The notes: generated by a model not told the origin, from the sequence alone. Numbered from the stretch's first letter, positions 14,785 through 23,283 are shown. The stretch is DNA of 64,000 nt from Candidatus Syntrophopropionicum ammoniitolerans (GCA_013201395.1 JABMJD010000003.1:1-64000), one strand, 5' to 3'. Translations and numbers: made by a program.

Positions 14785-15107
14785 TTGTTATTCGGTATTT
14801 CTTTTTCGGCTAGTGGGTCATTCAGGAATTCATAACCACCCATTGCCGCCAATGTCACCACAATAGCATTGATGATTGTTAGTAGCACGGCTATGGCCAA
14901 ATCACTTTCGGCGACATTGAATAATCCTTGACACCAATAAACCAAGGACACAATGATTAGGGCCCACACAAAAGCATAAAGCCTGACAAGCACATCATCA
15001 AAAGCTTTCTTGACGACACTTTTTGTAAACTGGACAATAAGCCCCAGGACTACAACCATTCCTGCAAATGTGCTCAGATATTCGATAGTAATAAATTCGT
15101 TCGGTAT
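14772..15107 (-). CDS. Phage holin, probably translated from a non-standard ATA codon
   Basis: A holin of about 111 residues with two hydrophobic helices (VRLYAFVWALIIVSLVYW and IAVLLTIINAIVVTLAAMGG). The first ATG is at 15059, but the reading frame stays open upstream as PNEFITIEYLSTFAG before MVVV, which looks like a normal holin N-terminus. AGGAGG sits seven bases before an ATA codon at 15107. Either ATA is the start or a mutation has removed the original ATG. It permeabilises the inner membrane at lysis. Confidence 0.65.
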   Translation of the reverse strand: MPNEFITIEYLSTFAGMVVVLGLIVQFTKSVVKKAFDDVLVRLYAFVWALIIVSLVYWCQGLFNVAESDLAIAVLLTIINAIVVTLAAMGGYEFLNDPLAEKEIPNNKPPE

Positions 15108-15120
15108 TTTGCTCCCTCCT

Positions 15121-15801
15121 TTAAATGTTGTTTAGTAATATTTTTACCTCTTTGATTAGTTGCTTGGTTCGCATGTTTTCATCGTGCAACTTGGTGTTTT
15201 CGATTATCAAATCGCTTATTCTTTGGCAGTTTGCGCATGGGTCCGGTTTGGGGTCATCGACAGACACCTTTTGCAACCCCAATGCTTGCACCACTCCATA
15301 GGCAACCTCATTAGCCAGGCCATCCAGAAACACAGGAGACTTTAGCAGCTTTGCGTCCTCCTGGCGGTCAATAAATAGGCATTCCAACAGCACGGCAGGC
15401 ATGGCAGTTTCGCGCAAAACCTGAAAATTGGTTGCTTTTTGCCCGCGGTCCGGCATGTTGAATTTCTGCATGTAGCCCATTACCGCATTGTGGATAACTG
15501 TTTGTGTTTCCTTTGTCTCCACCCCGGTCGTCAGATAGGTATAACTTTCAAAACCTGTCCCGCCACCAGCATTGACATGAATGGACAGAAATAAGTTCGC
15601 CCTGTGGCTGTTTGCATATGCTGCCCGCTCTGCTAGGTCCTCTGTCCGGGGAACCATATGCACTTCACAGGCATAGGCCTCTAGCCTCTGTGCTACCCCT
15701 TGGGCAATGCAGCTAGTTAAATCTGCTTCCTTTAGTCCATTTCCGACAGCCCCGGGGTCCCGGCCGCCGTGTCCCGCATCTATACAAATTATCTTGCTCA
15801 T
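15121..15801 (-). CDS. N-acetylmuramoyl-L-alanine amidase (Amidase_3) endolysin
   Basis: A 226-residue zinc amidase that cuts the peptide from muramic acid in peptidoglycan. The zinc ligands are in IDAGHGG (near the N-terminus), the SIHVNAG motif, and VLLECLFID, which holds the catalytic Glu. After about residue 185 the protein ends in a short C..C segment and a coiled coil rather than a large wall-binding domain. The start was chosen as the ATG overlapping the protease stop (ATGA). Confidence 0.88.
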   Translation of the reverse strand: MSKIICIDAGHGGRDPGAVGNGLKEADLTSCIAQGVAQRLEAYACEVHMVPRTEDLAERAAYANSHRANLFLSIHVNAGGGTGFESYTYLTTGVETKETQTVIHNAVMGYMQKFNMPDRGQKATNFQVLRETAMPAVLLECLFIDRQEDAKLLKSPVFLDGLANEVAYGVVQALGLQKVSVDDPKPDPCANCQRISDLIIENTKLHDENMRTKQLIKEVKILLNNI

Positions 15802-16535
15802 ACCTCTACCCCGTTCTGTCTGCAAAAAACCCTAATTTGATCATACCGGACACAAAAGCCCATGTTGTCCACTCCGGTAAACTTCCAAACGGCAATCCCC
15901 ACAACATGGCCATTGCCATCAATTGCTGGCCCGCCACTGTTTCCGGGATTGATAGCTGCATCTGTTTGGAAAGCGCCAAGGGTACCAGCCCCTGGGAAGG
16001 ACTCCCGCCTCGGTGCAGAAATAACCCCCTGTGTCACACTGTCGTCATATCCGTGTGGGCTACCAATGATTGCGATATGTTTGCCACGATATAACGTTTC
16101 ATCAATATCCCCCTGGCAAATAGTGAAGTGGTTTGGCACAGTCCTATCAACTTTCAGCAGCGCTATGTCTTCCGTGGGGGAAGTGGCAACCAGGTGGCAT
16201 TTGTAATTGGTATCCTCAATCGCGGTGAAATATTTTTCATTTTCCACCACATGTTTTGCTGTGATTAAATAACCTGTCTCAGTGATGAAAAACCCTGTCC
16301 CAATGCCCCCATCACCCCTATACAGGGTAAACACTGCCGGCAGCAATGGTTGTAGAATCCCATCAAGCAGGCACATTTTAAATGTTAACCTGGACACCAC
16401 AGATGCCAATTCTTCCCGGCTAATGTTTTGTTCCGGCTTAAATGTTCCATCTGGATAACCACTCATCAACCCCGCATTGGCCAATCTCTCAATGTCCTTG
16501 TAGCTCCATCTATCTTTTGAAACATCAGTAAACAT
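15798..16535 (-). CDS. SLH-domain trypsin-like serine protease
   Basis: A 245-residue fusion. Residues 1-50 form one S-layer homology motif (FTDVSKDRWSYKDIERLA ... GYPDGTFKPEQNISREELA). Residues 70-240 form a DegP/trypsin-type protease with His95 (AKHVV), Asp123 (EDIALLKV) and Ser200 (NPGNSGGP). All three catalytic residues are present. There is no signal peptide, so release through the holin or placement on the virion is needed. It sits inside the lysis cassette, overlapping the amidase, which suggests degradation of the S-layer or other cell-wall proteins during exit or entry. Confidence 0.82.
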   Translation of the reverse strand: MFTDVSKDRWSYKDIERLANAGLMSGYPDGTFKPEQNISREELASVVSRLTFKMCLLDGILQPLLPAVFTLYRGDGGIGTGFFITETGYLITAKHVVENEKYFTAIEDTNYKCHLVATSPTEDIALLKVDRTVPNHFTICQGDIDETLYRGKHIAIIGSPHGYDDSVTQGVISAPRRESFPGAGTLGAFQTDAAINPGNSGGPAIDGNGHVVGIAVWKFTGVDNMGFCVRYDQIRVFCRQNGVEV

Positions 16536-16553
16536 AGATTTATCTCCTTTTGT

Positions 16554-16817
16554 TTATTTAATTGCATAACTAATAAGGGCCAACAGCAAGCCAATACCGC
16601 CCACGGCGTAGCCCCACATCTCTTTGCCGCCGGTTGACCGCCCACGAAGGTCCTCAATGCCTCGCTCGCAGATATCCACCCTCTCTCTGAGGCCGTTGTA
16701 GTCACGAATCATCACCTGCGTTTTGTCCAGCTCAGCCGATAGGGATTCCATCTTTTTGCTCAGCTGGACCTGCATCTCATACAAATCTTTATTGCTATAC
16801 CACTGCTCTCCCGACAA
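16554..16817 (-). CDS. XhlA-like holin-associated membrane protein
   Basis: An 87-residue protein with an N-terminal coiled coil (residues 10-58) and one C-terminal membrane helix (WGYAVGGIGLLLALISYAIK). This is the layout of XhlA-type proteins encoded beside holin and amidase in PBSX-like phages. Confidence 0.7.
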   Translation of the reverse strand: MSGEQWYSNKDLYEMQVQLSKKMESLSAELDKTQVMIRDYNGLRERVDICERGIEDLRGRSTGGKEMWGYAVGGIGLLLALISYAIK

Positions 16818-16898
16818 TCGCCCCTACCCCCCTCAGCCCCCGGCACCCAGCCAGGAGCATAAAAAATACGCCCTTGAGCGTTTCAACTGTATTACAGG

Positions 16899-17072
16899 TC
16901 AAGCACCAGCACCTACATGCTTGGTAACGGAGCCTTTCAGCCGCCGAATTTCGCGGAGCTCCTCTTTGGTGATTGCTTCATGTTGCAAACAAGCCGAAGC
17001 AATTCGGTTTATAATGTCATTTTGCCTTCGTATGATTTCTGTTTGTGTATCAATAATCTGCATAGCATCCAT
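16899..17072 (-). CDS. 57-residue protein downstream of the reverse transcriptase
   Basis: The ATG has a GGAGGAGGGG site and overlaps the end of the reverse transcriptase gene by 23 bases. The product (starting MDAMQIIDTQTEIIRRQND) is a short helix-rich protein that resembles small phage structural or lysis-linked proteins. Its role is unknown. Confidence 0.5.
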   Translation of the reverse strand: MDAMQIIDTQTEIIRRQNDIINRIASACLQHEAITKEELREIRRLKGSVTKHVGAGA

Positions 17073-18177
17073 TTTGCCCCTCCTCCCCTGCAGGCCCCTT
17101 GGGGTTACGTGTCAATACAAAGTCATTAAACAGCTTTTCCTCGAACTTTTGACAGTCTACCCGGTCAAGTATTGCTTTATAGGACTGCACTGTTGCGTTT
17201 GCCTCTTCCAACGTGATTTTGCCTTGCCGGTATTCTTCCGCTCTATTGCGCAGGTGCCTTTTCATTCGGAGCGAGGTGGTCTTCCTTAATATTGCATGGT
17301 CGTCATAAATCAATATCCCAACAAATTCACAGCCGCGCCTCACTGGCCGCAGAGCTGTCTTGCTGTTAAATTCCAGGCGCAGACGCTCCTCCAGGAATGC
17401 GGTCATTTCCTTCCCGTGTTCTTGCAGGCGCTCCCTGTCATTGTCCACGATAATTATGTCGTCCATATACCTGATGTAGCGCTTTATACCCAGTTCCCGT
17501 TTTGCGTATTGGTCGAGGGGGTCCAGATACATATTGCCCAGCATGTGACTGAGCCCACCGCCGATCGGGATCCCTGAATCCCACAGCATCTCTGCCTCTG
17601 TGATTGTCAGGTGGTCTGCATCTATCGGCAGGCCAAACGGTTTTGACGTGCTGCAAACATAATACTTGATTAAATCTACGGTCCTGGGATCGTCTATTTT
17701 CTTCCTACAAATCTCCAGAAGTATTTCATGGTCTATGCGATAGAAAAATTTCGCTACATCAAACTTGTAATAAAACCATTCGCCCTCAGATGCCCTTGTC
17801 GCCCGAAGCCAGCCATATAAAGTATCAAACGCGGCCAATTGGCCACGCCCTTTAATGCATGCATACGTGTCAGTTATAAATGTTTTTGTAACCCTTGGGT
17901 TTATTGCGTCATAAATTGCTCGCTGTATGATTTTGCTCTGGAAATCGATGTAGATGACTTTCCGGACCTTCGGCACATAAACAAAAAAGCTCTTGTAATA
18001 TACCTTGGGCACCTTGCCTGAACGTAGCAGGCGGCTAATCCCATGCAGCCTGTCCTCCAGGTTTTCCTCAAATGCAAGGGTTTCCCGGTTTTCCCGTTTC
18101 CCTTTCGCTATCTCCTTTTCTGCAACCAGCAGGCTGTGAAAAGAAGATATCTCCATAAACACTCTTCTAATTGCCAT
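17050..18177 (-). CDS. Diversity-generating retroelement reverse transcriptase
   Basis: A 375-residue stand-alone reverse transcriptase. Polymerase motif A is KFDVAKFF (Asp140), motif C is YMDD (237-240), and motif B/4 is GIPIGGGLSH (202-211). Most DGR enzymes have S-Q at the end of motif 4; here it is S-H, which is unusual. It copies the template-repeat RNA with adenine-specific errors and, with Avd, replaces the variable repeat in the tail gene upstream. Order on the strand is target, avd, template repeat, RT, as in classic DGRs. Confidence 0.9.
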   Translation of the reverse strand: MAIRRVFMEISSFHSLLVAEKEIAKGKRENRETLAFEENLEDRLHGISRLLRSGKVPKVYYKSFFVYVPKVRKVIYIDFQSKIIQRAIYDAINPRVTKTFITDTYACIKGRGQLAAFDTLYGWLRATRASEGEWFYYKFDVAKFFYRIDHEILLEICRKKIDDPRTVDLIKYYVCSTSKPFGLPIDADHLTITEAEMLWDSGIPIGGGLSHMLGNMYLDPLDQYAKRELGIKRYIRYMDDIIIVDNDRERLQEHGKEMTAFLEERLRLEFNSKTALRPVRRGCEFVGILIYDDHAILRKTTSLRMKRHLRNRAEEYRQGKITLEEANATVQSYKAILDRVDCQKFEEKLFNDFVLTRNPKGPAGEEGQNGCYADY

Positions 18178-18390
18178 AATAAAAAAAGTTTCGTGGCAAT
18201 GCGGGCCTCGGATGCCCTACCGCCGGACCAGGCGGGCTTCACCCCGCCCGTATAGCCTACGGGAACCGCAGGCTATCATCGCCACTGTTTTACTTTTTAA
18301 CTTCCGGCTTGGAAGTAAGGGAAGCAGATCCTTAATCCCTGTACCATCCGGTATCCCTTAGGCGTACCGGCCTTTGACGAATTGGGATTG
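18178..18390 (-). other. Structured spacer between template repeat and RT gene
   Basis: About 210 bases without an ORF. It holds two clear hairpins: ATAGCCT/AGGCTAT around an 11-base loop near 18250-18277, and GCGGG/CCCGC near 18229-18245. In known DGRs the RNA downstream of the template repeat is required for cDNA priming and Avd-RT binding, and this stretch is the corresponding region. Confidence 0.6.
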
Positions 18391-18509
18391 AGCGGAGCGG
18401 AAGCCGATGTTCGTGTTGGCGTTCGTGCGGGAGTTGTTGTTGCCGTTGGCGTAGAAGACGCCCGCGTTCGTGGTGTTCGTATAGTTGCCACCGGAGTTGA
18501 ACAAGCGCT
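18391..18509 (-). repeat. DGR template repeat (TR)
   Basis: 119 bp matching the variable repeat at 19010-19128. All 15 differences fall on T of the plus strand, i.e. on A of the template as read on the coding (minus) strand, out of 31 such positions; no G, C or T of the coding strand differs. The template reads as a run of AAC codons, the codon best suited to adenine mutagenesis. It lies in the gap between avd and RT and is not itself in a gene. Confidence 0.95.
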
Positions 18510-18531
18510 GTATCCGCATTCCCTAAACTGC

Positions 18532-18918
18532 TTACCTCCTTGTGCTTTTTATCCATCCACCCAACATGCGACCGATCTCTTTGGTCTTTTCCGTCCATAT
18601 CCTATATTTCTTGAACGGCAGAAATTTCAGCCTGTATGTTAACCGGATGTATTTTTTGAGCTTTGCAAGCTCCACGTCCATTTCCTGCAAGGTGTTCTTT
18701 TTATAGTATTTCTTGTTAGCCTCTATGGCCCGCTCAAGCAGGCGATCCATGCAGCGCTTTACATCTGCAACAATGGCCTGTTTTTCGGAGCGGGGGAATT
18801 GTGCCAATGCCAGATATGCATACTCCATCATGTCAAATATTTTCTTGACAATCAGGAGCTCTTCTTCATCGTCTGGGTCCTCCGGTAACCCATAGCCTTC
18901 CACTTCTTCCATAGCCAA
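18532..18918 (-). CDS. avd: DGR accessory variability protein Avd
   Basis: A 128-residue four-helix protein. The ALAQFPRSEKQAIVADVKR segment and the ending KTKEIGRMLGGWIKS are hallmarks of Avd proteins. Avd forms a basic pentameric barrel that binds the template RNA and the reverse transcriptase. It lies between target gene and template repeat as expected. Confidence 0.9.
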   Translation of the reverse strand: MAMEEVEGYGLPEDPDDEEELLIVKKIFDMMEYAYLALAQFPRSEKQAIVADVKRCMDRLLERAIEANKKYYKKNTLQEMDVELAKLKKYIRLTYRLKFLPFKKYRIWTEKTKEIGRMLGGWIKSTRR

Positions 18919-18955
18919 TTTCCCCCTTCCTCTAAAAGCCCAGGATTTGCGGATC

Positions 18956-18971
18956 GCCCGCTATCGCGGGC
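18956..18971 (-). promoter_or_regulatory. DGR target-site hairpin downstream of the variable repeat
   Basis: On the coding strand GCCCGC and GCGGGC form a perfect six-base-pair stem with a GATA loop, 38 bases after the end of the variable repeat. A hairpin or cruciform with a four-base GRNA loop at this place is required for efficient retrohoming in the Bordetella phage system. GATA fits GRNA. Confidence 0.7.
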
Positions 18972-18994
18972 TAAACAGATTACAAGAACCAGAT

Positions 18995-20059
18995 TTACAA
19001 GGCGACATAAGCGGAGCGGAAGCCGATGTTCGTGTCGGCGTTCGTGCGGGAGTAGTGGGTGCCGGTGGCGTAGAAGACGCCCGCGCGCGTGGCGACCGTA
19101 CAGCCGCCACCGGAGACGAACAAGCGCTCTGCTGCTACGTTGTTGAAATAGAGCACATCACCCTCATAGTTAAAACCGCTATCGTCAGCCAACAGCCCAT
19201 AAGCAATAAGCACTGCCTTGGCCGCATCCCCTATAGTTGCGTCGCATGTCACATCGCTGATTGCAGAGTTGAAGCTGTCGCTCTGTGTTTCTACAACTGT
19301 TCTGTATTGAGGTTTGTTGTTTACTTTGTCTACCTTTACAGTTCCGGTTCCATTCGGGTCTACAAAATCACCGGTAGCGGCATCGATTGCCTTCCATGTC
19401 GCAGCGTCTGTGCTTTGTGGGTTGTTGCTATCAGCCGCATTGTTATTAGCCAGTAGCTGCAGTTCCCCGTATACCGTCCTGATACCGCCGGTCCATTCGG
19501 ATACGTTGCCGTTTATATCCCAGATACCATCCACGGCCTTGTTATGGCTCCAGGTTACCGGTCCGGTGCCTGTCAGCACTCTGGTAACTTTGGGCGGCGT
19601 ATCGGTGCTGAAAGCTGCCGGTATAGCTACTGCTAATGTTTCACGGCTGTCTTTGCCGTAGTCATTGTTGCCGTATGGTAAATACCCGTTTTTCTTACAC
19701 CAGAGGGCAATTGCCGCATACTCCGCCTTGGTCATCATGTGCCAGCCGCGTCCCTTTGCCTCACATGCCTGGCGTGCTGTATCCCATGTCAAGTGATTGG
19801 CCGGATCTTCTCCAGGCAAACTGTAGGCCCTGCCGTTGTGGATTACGTTCTGATATTTTGATAGATAAAGTCCCGGCACTTCCTGTCCATTAATAATAAA
19901 CATCGGAGCCGTACTGTCGCTCCCTCCGGTTATCACGTCCGACATTTTAAATTTAGGGACATATACCATCACGCTGGGCAGCCCCTTGTCGTCCAACAGA
20001 ATGTCATTACCTGGGCACGTTGCTTTGAGCGCCAGTTTTACTAAATCAAAATTTGCCAT
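18995..20059 (-). CDS. DGR target: C-type-lectin/formylglycine-enzyme-like tail protein
   Basis: A 354-residue protein. The middle (NHLTWDTARQACEAKGRGWH, then a NGNVSEWTGG segment) belongs to the sulfatase-modifying-factor/C-type-lectin fold used by DGR variable proteins. The C-terminal 40 residues hold the variable repeat and end GFRSAYVAL. Eleven residues differ from what the template would encode (mostly Asn to Val, Gly, Arg, Thr, His, Tyr, Asp). As it is next to the tail fibre genes it is probably the receptor-binding tip. Confidence 0.88.
   Translation of the reverse strand: MANFDLVKLALKATCPGNDILLDDKGLPSVMVYVPKFKMSDVITGGSDSTAPMFIINGQEVPGLYLSKYQNVIHNGRAYSLPGEDPANHLTWDTARQACEAKGRGWHMMTKAEYAAIALWCKKNGYLPYGNNDYGKDSRETLAVAIPAAFSTDTPPKVTRVLTGTGPVTWSHNKAVDGIWDINGNVSEWTGGIRTVYGELQLLANNNAADSNNPQSTDAATWKAIDAATGDFVDPNGTGTVKVDKVNNKPQYRTVVETQSDSFNSAISDVTCDATIGDAAKAVLIAYGLLADDSGFNYEGDVLYFNNVAAERLFVSGGGCTVATRAGVFYATGTHYSRTNADTNIGFRSAYVAL
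19010..19128 (-). repeat. DGR variable repeat (VR)
   Basis: The C-terminal coding part of the target gene. It aligns without gaps to the template repeat at offset 619. The substitutions are clustered in 19036-19117, while the coding-strand 3' end (19010-19035) is identical to the template, as expected for the initiation-of-mutagenic-homing end. Confidence 0.95.
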
Positions 20060-20074
20060 CTTTTCTGTCCTCCT

Positions 20075-20407
20075 TTATATTTCTGCTGGTTCCGGGTTAT
20101 CAAGGCTCCAAAGGGTTAGCACGACCTCGCCCATGTCAATGGGTATCGGCTCCGGCGCCTCCTCTTCAGTTTCCGGTTCGGTGTATTCTGTTGCCGGAAT
20201 ATCAAACTGTGCCACGTAGTACAGCCCTTCTCCGGTTCCTACGACCAGCTGGTTGTCTCTATTACTGCAAATGTCAATATGCACCGGCCAGTCTCGCTGG
20301 TATTTGGCCACGTTTAGCATGAGCTCGTAATTGCCCAGGAAGACCATTGTTCCGTTCTCCTCGTGGGCAATTTTTGGACCTTCGTTTTTTTCGATTATCT
20401 GCATCAT
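20075..20407 (-). CDS. Tail-fibre-associated protein (assembly factor or chaperone candidate)
   Basis: A 110-residue protein ending in an acidic, proline-rich tail (EYTEPETEEEAPEPIPI). It lies between the fibre gene and the DGR target and overlaps the upstream gene by four bases. The position suggests fibre attachment or assembly; no motif was recognised. Confidence 0.5.
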   Translation of the reverse strand: MMQIIEKNEGPKIAHEENGTMVFLGNYELMLNVAKYQRDWPVHIDICSNRDNQLVVGTGEGLYYVAQFDIPATEYTEPETEEEAPEPIPIDMGEVVLTLWSLDNPEPAEI

Positions 20408-20871
20408 ACGAGCATTCCTCCTTTAATCCTTATTTTTAGAGTTACGCTGGTTGCGCTGCCGTCAAAGGCTATCTTGAAGCCATTCAGTAGCTTGTCGCTT
20501 ATCGTTATGTCTCCGACGTTTCCATTCGCCGACACTATTTCCCAGCTTACGTCATAGTTGAGCGTCTTCCTGACCGTGGTTAGGTCTACTGTTTGCGCCT
20601 GGCTGTTAAAGAATGCGATTCCCTTATTATTAGTCAGGGTTATGGTCTTGATTTCGTTCAAGAACTCGGCTGCATGGTCTGCTACTGTCTGCCTTGCCCA
20701 GCGGTCAAATTGCATGAAATATTGCAAGAATACCGCTGTTGCCGTGTGTGCGTCCTGGATCCCGTTTTCCTGGTTGTTGAAGTTGGTCGCGCTCTGTGGC
20801 GTCCCTTGCTGGATAACATCGCCTGTTTGCTCATCAACAACATGATCCTGCCAATCCGTTGAATCATACAT
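20404..20871 (-). CDS. Tail fibre / baseplate protein
   Basis: A 155-residue protein. The N-terminal DSTDWQDHVVDEQTGDVIQQGTP-type start (with QSATNFNNQENGIQDAH) is characteristic of fibre proteins in Firmicute phages, followed by a beta-rich C-terminus. The ATG is preceded by AAGGAGGTG. Confidence 0.6.
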   Translation of the reverse strand: MYDSTDWQDHVVDEQTGDVIQQGTPQSATNFNNQENGIQDAHTATAVFLQYFMQFDRWARQTVADHAAEFLNEIKTITLTNNKGIAFFNSQAQTVDLTTVRKTLNYDVSWEIVSANGNVGDITISDKLLNGFKIAFDGSATSVTLKIRIKGGMLV

Positions 20872-20875
20872 GTGC

Positions 20876-21169
20876 TTACACCTCCTTAATCTCATAAGCA
20901 AACTTAATCAACACGCCCTGGATGTCAGTTTTAACCATGTTTAAAGTTTTATCGTCCCATATGTCCTGTTCTATGTCGTATAGCTGGGCACGCGTAACTG
21001 TGCCTGCTGCTTTGTGATCGGCCAGCAAATAGATTGCCAACCTGTTATTTGCCTCAACCTCAACTTTGTGCAGAGGCACTTTGTATGTTTTGCCGCCGGC
21101 TATATATTTACCGTAAATGACTTCTCTTTTGATAAACTTGATGACTTTATTTAGCGCTGATGGTGTCAA
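20876..21169 (-). CDS. Tail region protein of unknown function
   Basis: A 97-residue mixed alpha/beta protein in the fibre cluster. No domain is recognised. It lies between the YmfQ-like gene and the fibre gene, implying a virion or assembly role. Confidence 0.5.
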   Translation of the reverse strand: MTPSALNKVIKFIKREVIYGKYIAGGKTYKVPLHKVEVEANNRLAIYLLADHKAAGTVTRAQLYDIEQDIWDDKTLNMVKTDIQGVLIKFAYEIKEV

Positions 21170-21185
21170 CTATTATCACTCCCTC

Positions 21186-22178
21186 CTATGCTGCAGGGTA
21201 TGTGCCGCATAGCAATTCTCCGGTGGGTGGGCACAGAAAACGAGCTGCTTTGAGCTCGCCTGTAACGCCTAAATTTGTTTCCTCTTCATGCCCCTTTACC
21301 CTCGGGGTAGGGCTTGCCCCACACAGCAATCCACCACATTCCGGATATGAAAAACGAGCTGCTTTAAGCTCGTTTTTGATGTTCAAGCTGGTTTTTTCTA
21401 TATGCCCCTTTGTTGTTACAACAGGATCTGTCCCACATAATTCGTAATCAAACTTATAAAGAAAAAGACTTGCTCTAATATCGCACCCTGTTTTCAGTAT
21501 TGTCCCAAGGGTGGATATAATTGGTTTTGTGCCCGCTAGCACATAGTCAAAAACAGTGGTATTTATGTTTCCACTTATACCTGTAGGGCAGGCTAGGATC
21601 TTGCCCAGCACTGCTATGTCCGGATATGTGCCTGTTTTGTAAACATTACACAGAGGATAGCTAAAGAGCCAGGCCCTGCACTCTTCAGTAATGTCTAGCT
21701 TCACTTGAAAGGCAACACACAGCTGATATGCCAAATGCGCTGGTTTGACACTTTCGATGGTTTTCGCAATTTCAGCAAGGTTTAGCAGCTCACCTGTATG
21801 CAATGTATATATAAAATCTACCCGGAAGGTATAGGCAGCCACATTCTGGACAATCGCAACGGGTATTCCGCCTGAAATGTTAGAGATATATGCTTCCGTT
21901 TTTGCAGGTGTAATCGGCCAGCGTTGCTGGATTTTTGCAATCACTTTATTTCTTCGATCCTGGTATGACACCCTTTCATTTACGGGTATGCCCACAAGGT
22001 TCTCCCAGTATATCAAACCCCATGTTGCTGTTTGTGGAAGAAGTTGTTTCCTAATGTCTGTTACTAGGGCCCGTATATTATCAATTTCGTACTCGTTGGC
22101 CTGCATGATTGCCTGCATAGTCCGGTTGGGTCCATAGATAGGGGAAATGTACCCCATCATCCTCCTGCTGTTACTCAT
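21186..22178 (-). CDS. YmfQ/DUF2313-like baseplate wedge protein with C-terminal repeats
   Basis: About 330 residues. The N-terminal half (ISPIYGPNRTMQAIMQANEYE and on through ETATWGLIYWE-like text) matches DUF2313 wedge proteins such as Mu gp48 and YmfQ. The C-terminal half repeats a roughly 40-residue unit ending in Cys-Gly (for example YPECGGLLCG, YPLCNVYKTG), which may bind metal or form a beta stack. The start overlaps the end of the baseplate J gene by eight bases. Confidence 0.65.
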   Translation of the reverse strand: MSNSRRMMGYISPIYGPNRTMQAIMQANEYEIDNIRALVTDIRKQLLPQTATWGLIYWENLVGIPVNERVSYQDRRNKVIAKIQQRWPITPAKTEAYISNISGGIPVAIVQNVAAYTFRVDFIYTLHTGELLNLAEIAKTIESVKPAHLAYQLCVAFQVKLDITEECRAWLFSYPLCNVYKTGTYPDIAVLGKILACPTGISGNINTTVFDYVLAGTKPIISTLGTILKTGCDIRASLFLYKFDYELCGTDPVVTTKGHIEKTSLNIKNELKAARFSYPECGGLLCGASPTPRVKGHEEETNLGVTGELKAARFLCPPTGELLCGTYPAA

Positions 22179-23283
22179 TCGCTTCCACCACCCCAGACAC
22201 AGCCACCTCTGTGCTTGAGAGCTGTATGTTTTCGGCAACATCATTCACAAGCAAGCCAGAGTGGTCTTTAATGCCGTCGATTCCGGTTAAAATGGCGCTA
22301 ACTTTATTGAATCTTATAACCCCTCCGGCGCCAATGTCTGTGTAGTACTGCTGCAAGGCTTTTTTGAACTTATCATTGATAGAATCAATCGCAAATTCTT
22401 CCTCCATTATTGGAGTATAGCTTATATTGATCTCTTTTATGTCTGGGGGCGTAACGGTAACAAGCGCCCCTATTGGTGCCACCCCTCCGCCATTGCGTCC
22501 ATCAGGAGCAATATATTGCTGTACCCTGTCAACCAAGGCCTGACCCCCCGGTGTCCCGGAAGCATCCAATATCATAACCTTCACTGTCCCAGGCCCATCC
22601 CACAGGGGCTCAACAAACACCCCCCCAACCCCAGACACCTCTAGCGCCCATCTTTCATAGTCACTTTTAGCACCAGATAGCGGTGGATCCTGATAGGAAT
22701 ACAGCATTCGTTCCCTAAAAGAATCATCATCTTCAATGTCAGTTCCACCAGTTGCGGCCTCTAGGTTTGTTATAGAAAAAACACCATCAATGCTTTCCTT
22801 TAGTGCTATAATTGTTCCGGCAGCAACATTGCCTTTAACTCCTGGCTCAATGGCTTCAGCCTCTATATCAACGGCTTCAGCTTCGGTAACATTGCCTTTT
22901 TCTAGTATAATAAATTCTATTGCTGGCCTATCCGCTTCCGCGGGGGCAACGGCAACAGCTCCCGCTGGGATAACAGTTCCTGGTGCAGCTTCTATTGTGA
23001 TTGTTACTTTTGCTTTCAGGGCCTCTCTTTCCCACACGCCACGCAACGCACCTAATAGCCTCAGCCATGCCCCATATGAATACTGGGGTAGAGCAAGCCT
23101 TAATGTTTCTACAAGCAAGACCCTACGCACCTCTGAAACTTCGGTTGCCGTGGGCCTAGTTGCATCCCAAAAAAAATCCCCTTCCCTGGTACTAATCCCG
23201 GGCGGGGCTTTTTCTAACATTCTTCGGTGTATTGCTTCCTCATTTTCCTGCAAAAAATCAGGAATAGGTAATTTATACGGCAT
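22171..23283 (-). CDS. Baseplate J-like protein
   Basis: A 370-residue XkdT/Mu gp47-type wedge component. The IEAAPGTVIPAGAVAVAP segment, the TGGTDIEDDDSFRERML motif and the GPGTVKVMILDASG motif are typical of baseplate J. The ATG lies after GGAGGTGAGGG, within the end of the upstream gene. Confidence 0.85.
   Translation of the reverse strand: MPYKLPIPDFLQENEEAIHRRMLEKAPPGISTREGDFFWDATRPTATEVSEVRRVLLVETLRLALPQYSYGAWLRLLGALRGVWEREALKAKVTITIEAAPGTVIPAGAVAVAPAEADRPAIEFIILEKGNVTEAEAVDIEAEAIEPGVKGNVAAGTIIALKESIDGVFSITNLEAATGGTDIEDDDSFRERMLYSYQDPPLSGAKSDYERWALEVSGVGGVFVEPLWDGPGTVKVMILDASGTPGGQALVDRVQQYIAPDGRNGGGVAPIGALVTVTPPDIKEINISYTPIMEEEFAIDSINDKFKKALQQYYTDIGAGGVIRFNKVSAILTGIDGIKDHSGLLVNDVAENIQLSSTEVAVSGVVEANE

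Noticed and set aside
18391-18509. A second variable repeat elsewhere in the tail genes
   Set aside because: I looked for the conserved GCGGAGCGGAAGCCGATG block and found it only at the TR and the one VR.
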